A stretch of DNA of 43,466 bases from a virus: IMG/VR virus record IMGVR_UViG_3300025679_000003, positions 1 through 43,466 of that record; one strand, 5' to 3'. Under the pieces are notes generated by a model. That model saw nothing but the letters and a program-made list of their open reading frames with translations, was not told the DNA's origin and did no database searches. The position numbers and the translations under genes are program-made. Positions 37,838-43,466 of this stretch are shown here, in pieces; the stretch's first letter is position 1, and each line of letters starts with the position of its first letter.

Positions 37838-39712
37838 GTGGGAAAAAAGAAATCAACAAAAGTGCAGAACGTGCGAAGAAAAGCGACAATCGCTGTCGAA
37901 CCGCAGAGCCTTTCAGTGCCAAAGCGTGCAATACTTGAACCGGGAGCCGCCGTCGCAAATGGACTTGGCGAAGCTCTCGGCTATCCCGGAAATAACAATT
38001 ATTTCGGGGGATCTTTTCCAGGCGGAGGGGTCGGATGGCCGGGCGGGGGTTCCATTCAACCAGTCGAAGACAGCACAACGCTGTTTGAAAACTTGCGCTG
38101 GTATCTCGTATCAAACTTCCGACAATTACTTTCTCAGCTCTTCGCCGAAGTCGGACTCGTCCGAGTCATTACATGCGTGCCCGTTGATGACGGACTTCGC
38201 GGTGGCATTACTTTAAAATCAAAACAGCTCGACGAAGAACAGCTCAAAGAGTTGAAAAACAGAATGGACCGAGACGGAGACATCACGACCGCGGGCTGGG
38301 CCGCGAAGTGGAATCGTCTTTACGGCGGCGCGGGCATTTTGATTTTGGTTGATGACCAAGACCCGGAAGAGCCGCTCAATCTCAAAGCCATTACGCAAGA
38401 TTCAAAAGTTGAATACCGCGCTGTCGATATGTGGGAACTTTATTGGGACCAACAAAACATCGAAGGCGTAAACCTCGACATGGGCGGCGAAGAGTTCGAG
38501 CATTACAATTACTATGCCGAACAAATCCACACCACACGAGTCATGCGCTTGAAGGGTCTCGAAGCTCCGAGCTTTATTCGCCCGCGCTTGCGTGGTTGGG
38601 GATTATCAGAAATTGAAATCCTCGTGCGCTCGGCCAACCAATACTTGAAAGCCACAGACTTAAGCTTTGAAGTGCTCGACGAATTTAAAGTCGATTACTA
38701 CAAAATCAAAAACCTTATCAACACCTTGCTCTCGCCGGACGGAACAAACAAAGTCCGTCAACGTGTGGAGCTTGCAAACTTCCAAAAGAATTATCAGCAC
38801 GCCGTCGTCCTCGACAGTGAAGACGAGTTCGACCAAAAGCAATTGTCGTTCGCAGGCCTCGCTGAAGTCATGGAAGGGATTCGGATGCAAGTCGCTGCCG
38901 ACATGCGAATGCCGATCACGAAACTTTTCGGAACATCGGTCGGCAAAGGATTTCAAACAGACCAAAACGACATGGAGAATTACAACTCTATGGTCGAGTC
39001 CGAAGTGCGCGACAAACTGAAGTACGACATTCTCCGCATGGCTGAAATCAAATGCCAAATGTTGTTCGGGATGATCCCTGATGACCTTGAGCTTGAGTTC
39101 AAACCGTTGCGTGAATTGTCGGCCACCGATCAAGAGGCCGTCAAAACTCAAAAGTTTGCGCGTATCATTCAAGCCAAGCAAGCGGGCGAACTGACCACAC
39201 AAGAATTTCGCGACGCCTGCAACAAGGGCAACTTGTTCGACATTCAGCTCGACACAACTGGTGACGCTGACACATCCGAAGGCGATGACCAGCTCGACGA
39301 TGTACTTGCAGGCAACGGGCTTAAAGACGAAGAGGCCGACGGCGATGATGAACCGGCAGCAAATGAGCCGGACAATGAAACGCCGAAACCGACAAAAAAT
39401 TCTAAACGGGGGGGGGAAGAAATGAACGCAGTTATTTGGCAACCAGGCATGACCTTGGAGTCGATGGAAGACAAGCGCCAAGATTACACCATTCGCGCAA
39501 ATGACGAAGCGAAATACACCGAGCTTAAAAAGCAAATCAAAGAAATGAAAGAAGACATTGAAGTGTTCGGCGGAAGTAGCTGGACCTCTGTCGCTGAAGA
39601 CAAGCGCCAAGATTACACCGAGCGACTGACGAAAGTTTTCGATGAACTCTTTGCAAAAGACACAATCAAAAACCGATTAGCAAAATACTTTAATATGGGG
39701 GTTAGGAAATGA
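37838..39712 (+). CDS. Portal protein (DUF1073-like), read-through form across a G9 tract
   Basis: GTG 37838 with GGGAGA upstream. Core features include WYLVSNFRQLLSQLFAEVGL, the GGAGILILVDDQDPEEPL segment, SEIEILVRSANQYLKATDLS and GTSVGKGFQTDQNDMENYNS, all typical of DUF1073 portals. Residues after ~500 are acidic and Pro-rich. As read, the frame crosses a run of nine G (39408-39416) and continues into a 96-residue extension encoded from 39422. With eight Gs the protein would end TGA at about 528 aa, forming an ATGA overlap with that ORF, the rule in this genome. The true portal is therefore probably ~528 aa. Confidence 0.85.
   Translation: MGKKKSTKVQNVRRKATIAVEPQSLSVPKRAILEPGAAVANGLGEALGYPGNNNYFGGSFPGGGVGWPGGGSIQPVEDSTTLFENLRWYLVSNFRQLLSQLFAEVGLVRVITCVPVDDGLRGGITLKSKQLDEEQLKELKNRMDRDGDITTAGWAAKWNRLYGGAGILILVDDQDPEEPLNLKAITQDSKVEYRAVDMWELYWDQQNIEGVNLDMGGEEFEHYNYYAEQIHTTRVMRLKGLEAPSFIRPRLRGWGLSEIEILVRSANQYLKATDLSFEVLDEFKVDYYKIKNLINTLLSPDGTNKVRQRVELANFQKNYQHAVVLDSEDEFDQKQLSFAGLAEVMEGIRMQVAADMRMPITKLFGTSVGKGFQTDQNDMENYNSMVESEVRDKLKYDILRMAEIKCQMLFGMIPDDLELEFKPLRELSATDQEAVKTQKFARIIQAKQAGELTTQEFRDACNKGNLFDIQLDTTGDADTSEGDDQLDDVLAGNGLKDEEADGDDEPAANEPDNETPKPTKNSKRGGEEMNAVIWQPGMTLESMEDKRQDYTIRANDEAKYTELKKQIKEMKEDIEVFGGSSWTSVAEDKRQDYTERLTKVFDELFAKDTIKNRLAKYFNMGVRK
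39408..39416 (+). repeat. Homopolymer tract of nine G
   Basis: Codons read CGG GGG GGG GAA GAA ATG. Loss of one G gives CGG GGG GGG AAG AAA TGA, a stop that overlaps the ATG of 39422 as ATGA. The tract could also serve as a very strong Shine-Dalgarno-like element for that ATG. Sequencing or assembly error, transcriptional slippage or a phase-variable site could each explain nine. Confidence 0.85.
39419..39469 (+). repeat. 51-bp duplicated segment, copy 1
   Basis: GAAATGAACGCAGTTATTTG onward at 39419-39469 recurs at 39706-39756 with two mismatches. It spans the start codon and first 16 residues (MNAVIWQPGMTLESME) of both adjacent genes. Confidence 0.92.
39422..39712 (+). CDS. 96-aa ORF with duplicated 5' end, fused in-frame to portal as read
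   Basis: Starts MNAVIWQPGMTLESMED, then DKRQDYTIRANDEAKYTELK and a charged helical body ending AKYFNMGVRK. The first 16 residues equal the start of the next gene. The motif EDKRQDYT occurs twice, at residues ~16 and ~59, because 24 bases at 39467-39490 are repeated exactly at 39596-39619. It ends in an ATGA overlap with 39709. By this arrangement it is a separate, coupled gene that was made by duplication, or a portal extension if nine Gs are real. Function unknown. Confidence 0.55.
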   Translation: MNAVIWQPGMTLESMEDKRQDYTIRANDEAKYTELKKQIKEMKEDIEVFGGSSWTSVAEDKRQDYTERLTKVFDELFAKDTIKNRLAKYFNMGVRK

Positions 39713-39756
39713 ACGCAGTTATTTGGCAACCAGGCATGACGTTAGAGTCGATGGAA
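39706..39756 (+). repeat. 51-bp duplicated segment, copy 2
   Basis: Matches 39419-39469 at 49 of 51 positions. The interval between copies is 287 bases. Copy 2 starts the Fis-type HTH gene and is probably the ancestral one. Confidence 0.92.
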
Positions 39757-40143
39757 AAAGAAATCATTCTCGCAGGGCTCAGGTTCTATCGTGGCAACAT
39801 CACGCAAACGGCTTTGTCGTTAGGCGTGGCAGAAAAAACAATCCGCAACAAAATGGAGAAATACGACAATGACAGAAAGCAATTTGAACAAGGACAACGT
39901 GACGCCGAACTCGAACGAGCTGCAATCCTTAAAAGACTCCGAGGCGAAATCCCTGCAAGACCAGTTGAAACTCCGACGCTCGATGACTCTGGCGCGGGCT
40001 TTCACTCGTCCCCTTCCAGGGATGGCATTCAACCCGTTGTTGAAACTTCCGAGAAACATGACATGCCCGTGCCTGTCAGGAAAGAAGTTCAAAGCGTGTT
40101 GCCTCAACAAGCTGCCAATGGCGGTCCCCGTCGCGGACGCTAA
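39709..40143 (+). CDS. Fis-type HTH protein
   Basis: 144 aa from ATG 39709. Residues ~16-50, EKEIILAGLRFYRGNITQTA, then LSLGVAEKTIRNKMEKYD, form a Fis/NtrC-C-terminal HTH (HTH_8). The rest is Lys/Glu/Gln-rich then Pro-rich and ends in NGGPRRGR. From 39869 onward its DNA also encodes the SEC-C protein in the +1 frame (275 bases shared). HTH_8 proteins bind DNA as dimers; in a head operon one might regulate late genes or mark the packaging start. Confidence 0.65.
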   Translation: MNAVIWQPGMTLESMEKEIILAGLRFYRGNITQTALSLGVAEKTIRNKMEKYDNDRKQFEQGQRDAELERAAILKRLRGEIPARPVETPTLDDSGAGFHSSPSRDGIQPVVETSEKHDMPVPVRKEVQSVLPQQAANGGPRRGR

Positions 40144-40252
40144 AAGTTACGCGGAGCAAATGGAGAAACCATATTTGGTTTTTGAAACTGCCGACAACAT
40201 GGAACAGGTCAAAGAGTTCTTGGCAACTTTCGGAATTAAGAGGCAAGCATGA
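39869..40252 (+). CDS. SEC-C motif protein
   Basis: 127 aa from ATG 39869 (GGAGAAATACGAC upstream). The N-terminal half is polar and helical; LPRNMTCPCLSGKKFKACC contains the SEC-C zinc motif (CPCxSGKKxKxCC) known from SecA C-termini and many small proteins. The C-terminal AKSYAEQMEKPYLVFETADN is an alpha/beta end. Start lies inside the HTH gene. It ends in an ATGA overlap with the next gene. The role in the head operon is unknown. Confidence 0.7.
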   Translation: MTESNLNKDNVTPNSNELQSLKDSEAKSLQDQLKLRRSMTLARAFTRPLPGMAFNPLLKLPRNMTCPCLSGKKFKACCLNKLPMAVPVADAKSYAEQMEKPYLVFETADNMEQVKEFLATFGIKRQA

Positions 40253-40653
40253 TTCCCAGTATCGGCGGAGCTTTTGTTTTAAAACCAGCACCAACGGCTT
40301 TGGCACCTTCGCCACAGCCGCAAGTTGCTTTCACTCAAGGCGATACACCAACACTGAAACTGATTGCGCTTGATCCAAATGGAAATCCTGTGAACCTCGC
40401 AGGCGCAACGCTCTCGTCAGAAATCGGCGGCGAGCTTGGCGCGGTCAATACGTTTGGAAATGGGCAGCACACAATTCTCGATCAAACTTTGTACACCGGC
40501 CAATTCTTGCTCGTGCTCTCGTCAACGGACTCGGGCAACTGCGCGCTTGGAAATAACAAAGACATTCTGACGACGTACAGTTTGGGCGGAACTATAATTC
40601 AACTTCACGGGATGGGGATTCTTAACGTGCTGTCGAACGAGCCAAGTGCATGA
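40249..40653 (+). CDS. Small structural protein with Ig-like core, unknown
   Basis: 134 aa from an ATGA overlap. Contains APTALAPSPQPQVAFTQGDT, then TLKLIALDPNGNPVNLAGAT and YTGQFLLVLSSTDSGNCAL; the latter segments resemble a small Ig/BppU-type beta sandwich. It could decorate the head or join head parts. ATGA coupling leads into the Mu gpF-like gene. Confidence 0.6.
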   Translation: MIPSIGGAFVLKPAPTALAPSPQPQVAFTQGDTPTLKLIALDPNGNPVNLAGATLSSEIGGELGAVNTFGNGQHTILDQTLYTGQFLLVLSSTDSGNCALGNNKDILTTYSLGGTIIQLHGMGILNVLSNEPSA

Positions 40654-41651
40654 TTACCAAAGATTACGTCGAGCTGTCCCCAATTCGGAAATCGACGGAA
40701 GGCTATGAGCAAATCGAGGCCGCCATCCTCAAAGCATTCAAACAGCACATTTACATTCCAATTTTGAAAGAGTTTTCTCAGACCGGGAAAGCTCTCAAGA
40801 ACGCGCCTTACGATTTGTACGAAGCAATCCGTTCGGGCCGCATTCAGTACGCTGACGGAAAATTCAAGGGCAAGTTTAATGCGACGATTTCAGAAGAACT
40901 CAAAGAGCTTGGTGCCAAGTGGGACCGCGGCTCGGAAAGTTTTAAACTTGAAAAGGCCAAAATAAGTCCCGAAATCCGTATGGCCATCGGAGCCTCACGG
41001 ACCGCCTTCGAGCAGAAACTTGACGTCGTTGACCGCAAGCTCGCGGATATTTTACCGGAAGAAATTACCGAACGCCTAAAATTAAAAAAAATGTTCGACA
41101 CGAATCTTTGGAAGGTCGAGCGCGATTTTCAGAAGTCCGTCAAGGGGTTAACCGTCGCTCCCCAGCTGACGAAGGACCAGGCAAAGAAGCTTTCGGACGA
41201 GTGGACTCTCAACATGGATAAGTGGATAAATGACTTTCTAACCGAGCACATTGTTGATCTTCGCAAAGACATCCAAAAGTCTGTTTTTGCTGGGAATAGA
41301 TACGAATCCGCGGTTGGGATGATTCGCGAAAATTACGGTGTTGCCGAACGCAAAGCAAAGTTTCTTGCACGACAAGAGACCAGCTTGATGATGGCAAAAT
41401 TCACCGAGACCAGATACCAGGCCGCGGGTGTGAATGAATACAAATGGGGATGCGTTTCGGGCACAGCGGCCCACCCTGTTCGGCCCATGCACCGGGCTCT
41501 TGGCGACAGGTCGAAAAAAGGGGAAACTTTTAAGTGGGACGACCCACCAATCACAAACGAAAACGGAGACCGCAACAATCCGCACGAGGATTACAACTGT
41601 CGATGCTTCGCGATTCCGGTTGTGAAATTTAATGGGAGTAAAAAGAAATGA
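40650..41651 (+). CDS. Minor head/morphogenesis protein (Mu gpF-like)
   Basis: 333 aa. Helical N-terminal and middle portions (AILKAFKQHIYIPILKEFSQ, then KKMFDTNLWKVERDFQKSVK) lead to a C-terminal Mu F domain: RQETSLMMAKFTETRYQAAG, GCVSGTAAHPVRPMHRAL and NPHEDYNCRCFAIPVV (conserved H-x(n)-P...C-R-C). These proteins are injected or placed at the portal vertex and help head formation. ATGA overlaps at both ends. Confidence 0.85.
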   Translation: MITKDYVELSPIRKSTEGYEQIEAAILKAFKQHIYIPILKEFSQTGKALKNAPYDLYEAIRSGRIQYADGKFKGKFNATISEELKELGAKWDRGSESFKLEKAKISPEIRMAIGASRTAFEQKLDVVDRKLADILPEEITERLKLKKMFDTNLWKVERDFQKSVKGLTVAPQLTKDQAKKLSDEWTLNMDKWINDFLTEHIVDLRKDIQKSVFAGNRYESAVGMIRENYGVAERKAKFLARQETSLMMAKFTETRYQAAGVNEYKWGCVSGTAAHPVRPMHRALGDRSKKGETFKWDDPPITNENGDRNNPHEDYNCRCFAIPVVKFNGSKKK

Positions 41652-42001
41652 AGTTTTTATTTGTAATCAGTCTTTTAGTTTTCTTCGCACAGTTCGCAGT
41701 CGCTTCAAACGTGTCGTCATTGTCGTATTCCGGCACCAACGTCACGACTTCGGCATACGTGACAATCGTCGCGAGCACACCGATCAATTCAAGCACCCTC
41801 GTAATTTGTGACAACTCCGGGCAAATCGTAAAAATTGCCGTCGGTGCCGCCGCAAGTGAAGTTGACCTGTTCACAGTCCCTCTCAACGCGTGTTTTAAGT
41901 TTCCGATTTCGCCTTACCTTGCCTCAGGCGTTCGCCTATCTCTAAAGGCAATAAGCGGGACGGCAAACTCGGGCTATGACAGTGTGAGCTTTCTGCCATG
42001 A
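41648..42001 (+). CDS. Sec-signal-bearing small secreted protein inside the head operon
   Basis: 117 aa. N-terminus MKFLFVISLLVFFAQFAVAS is a textbook signal peptide: charged start, long hydrophobic core and an AVA-S cleavage motif. The mature part is a beta sandwich (LSYSGTNVTTSAYVTIVAST, then SEVDLFTVPLNACFKFPISP) of ~95 residues. It lies between Mu gpF-like and protease genes and is coupled by ATGA on both sides. The sequence looks like a periplasmic or exported protein, odd for a head cluster. No family recognised. Confidence 0.68.
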   Translation: MKFLFVISLLVFFAQFAVASNVSSLSYSGTNVTTSAYVTIVASTPINSSTLVICDNSGQIVKIAVGAAASEVDLFTVPLNACFKFPISPYLASGVRLSLKAISGTANSGYDSVSFLP

Positions 42002-43170
42002 AGAAAAATGTGCTGAAGCTTAACAACTCTAAAGGCGAAGTCTTCTACGGGATGCATTTTTATCCCGGCGTCGCCCAGTATGAGGAGCCCGGCGAAGCAC
42101 CTTATCGTGTGTTCATCAACGAAAGCACGATTCGAGAAATGGGACCGTCCTTCACCGGACGCCCGGTGTTCGTCAGACACGTCAACGAAGTCGATGAAAG
42201 TTTAGATGACTTGCGCGGCGAAGCCGATGGCTGGGTCGTTCAATCTTTCTTCAACCAAGCGGACGGCAAGACCTGGGTGAAGTTTCTCGTCACCAGTGAA
42301 AAGGGCCTCGAAGCAATCCGTCGAGGATGGCGCTTATCCAACGCTTACATCGCCAATGAATTTGACAAAGGCGGCGAATGGAATGGTGTCAGCTACATCA
42401 AAGAAGTGACAGGAGGGGAATTTGAGCACTTAGCGATTGTCGATAATCCTCGGTATGACGAGAGCATCGTGCTCACACCCGAAGAATTCAAAATGTACAA
42501 CGAATCAAAAGAACACGACCTGAAAAGGTTCGCAAATTCAAAAAGGGAGAACACAAACATGAGCTTGAAGTTATTCACGCGCAAGAAAGTGGAAAACGCC
42601 GCTGACCTAGAAAACACTATGGTTGAGCTGCCGCTTTCCAAAAAAGAAATTTCGATCACGAAACTTGTGACCGATCACGACAAGTATTTGAACATGAACG
42701 GTTACGCCAATGGCGACCACATGGTCAAAGTCGGTGACTCTGACGAAATGTCGGTAAACGACCTCGTTAAGAAACACATCGAAGCTTGCAACGAGATCGA
42801 GAAAATGAAGGCCAATGCTGACGGCGGCGAGCCGGGCGGTGAAAACGACGAAGAAGACGAGTCAGAAATGAACTCGGAAGAAGACGTCGAAGAAGGCATG
42901 GACGACGTGGGCGACCGCGGCGGCGATGACTCTCTTGATAATGAAGCCGATGACGAAGACGACGCGGACGAACCTCCTCCGAAAAAAGACAAAAAGAAAA
43001 ACTCGATGTCTTTGGAGCACGCTCGCAAAATCATCGCCAAAGAAAAAGCCGCGAAACTCAAAAACGCAAACCGTCGAATGCAGAACAGCGATGACCGTGA
43101 AATGGCCATTGTCGATTTGCCGATGGATCAAGTCGCACGCGGGATTGCTCGCTACGGCTCGGGCAAATAA
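41998..43170 (+). CDS. Prohead protease-scaffold fusion (DUF2213-like)
   Basis: 390 aa. The N-terminal ~175 residues, NSKGEVFYGMHFYPGVAQYE, GPSFTGRPVFVRHVNEVDES and GGEFEHLAIVDNPRYDESIV, are the DUF2213 prohead protease-type domain (H and S residues near 61 and 155 are candidates for the active site). Residues ~185-390 are scaffold-like: charged and helical, with a long Asp/Glu stretch (DEEDESEMNSEEDVEEG) and a C-terminal helix. It lies directly before the decoration and capsid genes. An internal start at 42559 may give the scaffold alone. Confidence 0.85.
   Translation: MKKNVLKLNNSKGEVFYGMHFYPGVAQYEEPGEAPYRVFINESTIREMGPSFTGRPVFVRHVNEVDESLDDLRGEADGWVVQSFFNQADGKTWVKFLVTSEKGLEAIRRGWRLSNAYIANEFDKGGEWNGVSYIKEVTGGEFEHLAIVDNPRYDESIVLTPEEFKMYNESKEHDLKRFANSKRENTNMSLKLFTRKKVENAADLENTMVELPLSKKEISITKLVTDHDKYLNMNGYANGDHMVKVGDSDEMSVNDLVKKHIEACNEIEKMKANADGGEPGGENDEEDESEMNSEEDVEEGMDDVGDRGGDDSLDNEADDEDDADEPPPKKDKKKNSMSLEHARKIIAKEKAAKLKNANRRMQNSDDREMAIVDLPMDQVARGIARYGSGK
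42559..43170 (+). CDS. Possible internally started scaffold protein
   Basis: In-frame ATG 42559 with AGGGAGAAC eight bases upstream, at the protease/scaffold boundary. It gives MSLKLFTRKKVENAADLENT and all of the acidic scaffold. Nested scaffold genes, as in lambda C/Nu3, are well known and let the phage make more scaffold than protease. Confidence 0.55.
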   Translation: MSLKLFTRKKVENAADLENTMVELPLSKKEISITKLVTDHDKYLNMNGYANGDHMVKVGDSDEMSVNDLVKKHIEACNEIEKMKANADGGEPGGENDEEDESEMNSEEDVEEGMDDVGDRGGDDSLDNEADDEDDADEPPPKKDKKKNSMSLEHARKIIAKEKAAKLKNANRRMQNSDDREMAIVDLPMDQVARGIARYGSGK

Positions 43171-43200
43171 CTTTTTAAAAACGAAAGGAAACAACCTATA

Positions 43201-43466
43201 TGTCCTTAGCAGCAGGTGCTCTTTCAAAAGTTTTGGTCGGACAATCGACCGCCATTCTTTCGAGTGCTGTGGCAACCGGCGGAACCGGCCCATACACTTA
43301 TCAATGGTATCGCTCGACCACGACCGGGTTCTCCCCAGACGCGGGAAACATTCTCACAGGTCAAACAGCTTTGACTTTGAATGATTCCGGTCTTGTTCCG
43401 GGAACGACCTATTTCTACGTCGTCATCGCAACCGACACAGGCAACGGAAGCGCGACCGCGAACTCC
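43201..43466 (+). CDS. Head decoration-type protein, 5' part (continues at base 2)
   Basis: ATG 43201 has GAAAGGAAAC upstream. MSLAAGALSKVLVGQSTAIL starts a beta-rich Ig/FN3-like domain. The open frame runs past the window end and resumes at base 2 without loss of frame, which confirms circularity. See the entry at 2-622 for the rest of the protein. Confidence 0.85.
43340..43466. repeat. Terminal direct repeat, right copy
   Basis: Exact repeat of bases 1-127. Joining the copies gives a 43,339-bp circle. Confidence 0.95.

Noticed and set aside
38660-39610. Minus-strand ORF (316 codons) opposite the portal gene
   Set aside because: Antisense to a recognisable portal protein; Phe/Val/His-rich shadow composition and no coupling to other genes.

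Overview
The window is a complete tailed-phage genome assembled as a circle. The first 127 bases (1-127) recur exactly at the end (43340-43466), and the gene that starts at 43201 runs through the end and continues at base 2. The unique circle is therefore 43,339 bp. It encodes a contractile-tail phage (myovirus morphology) with sheath, tube, baseplate plug, gp138-type spike, gp25-like wedge, J-like protein and a DUF2612-like protein. The host is not named by the sequence. A lipobox protein, a peptidoglycan hydrolase, a lytic transglycosylase and a heptosyltransferase-like enzyme point to a Gram-negative bacterium. GC content is about half by eye. No integrase or CI-type repressor was recognised, so a virulent lifestyle is likely, though this is an inference.

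Layout: the plus strand carries one long late region that wraps the circle. It runs from small genes (33235-34689: basic peptide, Cys-cluster protein, HNH nuclease, micro-membrane protein, two zinc-ribbon-like proteins) through packaging (terminase small subunit, an adenine/cytosine-N-type DNA methyltransferase, terminase large subunit) and head genes (portal, a duplicated insert, Fis-type HTH, SEC-C protein, Mu gpF-like protein, a signal-peptide protein, protease-scaffold, Ig-bearing decoration protein, major capsid) to neck, sheath, tube, frameshifted chaperones, tape measure, baseplate, four tail-fibre-type genes including an eight-repeat RCC1 propeller, a glycosyltransferase and a lysis cluster ending at 20442. 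The minus strand (30457 down to 20395) is the early/replication operon: SNF2-type helicase, small unknowns, a mini P-loop protein, a RecB/Cas4-like nuclease, a lysine-rich histone-like protein, a T7-gp2.5-like SSB, tRNA-Asn, DUF3310, family A DNA polymerase and a transglycosylase. A plus-strand HTH regulator and a primase-helicase diverge from it at 30458-30551.

Genes are very tightly packed, and ATGA start/stop overlaps join most neighbours. This regularity exposes an anomaly. The portal frame runs on through a nine-G tract into a duplicated downstream gene, whereas eight Gs would end it in a perfect ATGA junction. Other notable points are a canonical CCCTTTC slip site in the tail chaperone gene, two long same-strand out-of-phase overlaps (nuclease/lysine-rich protein and HTH/SEC-C protein), a Sec-signal protein inside the head operon, a polymerase with Leu at the position equivalent to E. 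coli Pol I 762, and several genes too short for ordinary ORF calling (25337-25483, 34206-34304, 34516-34689).
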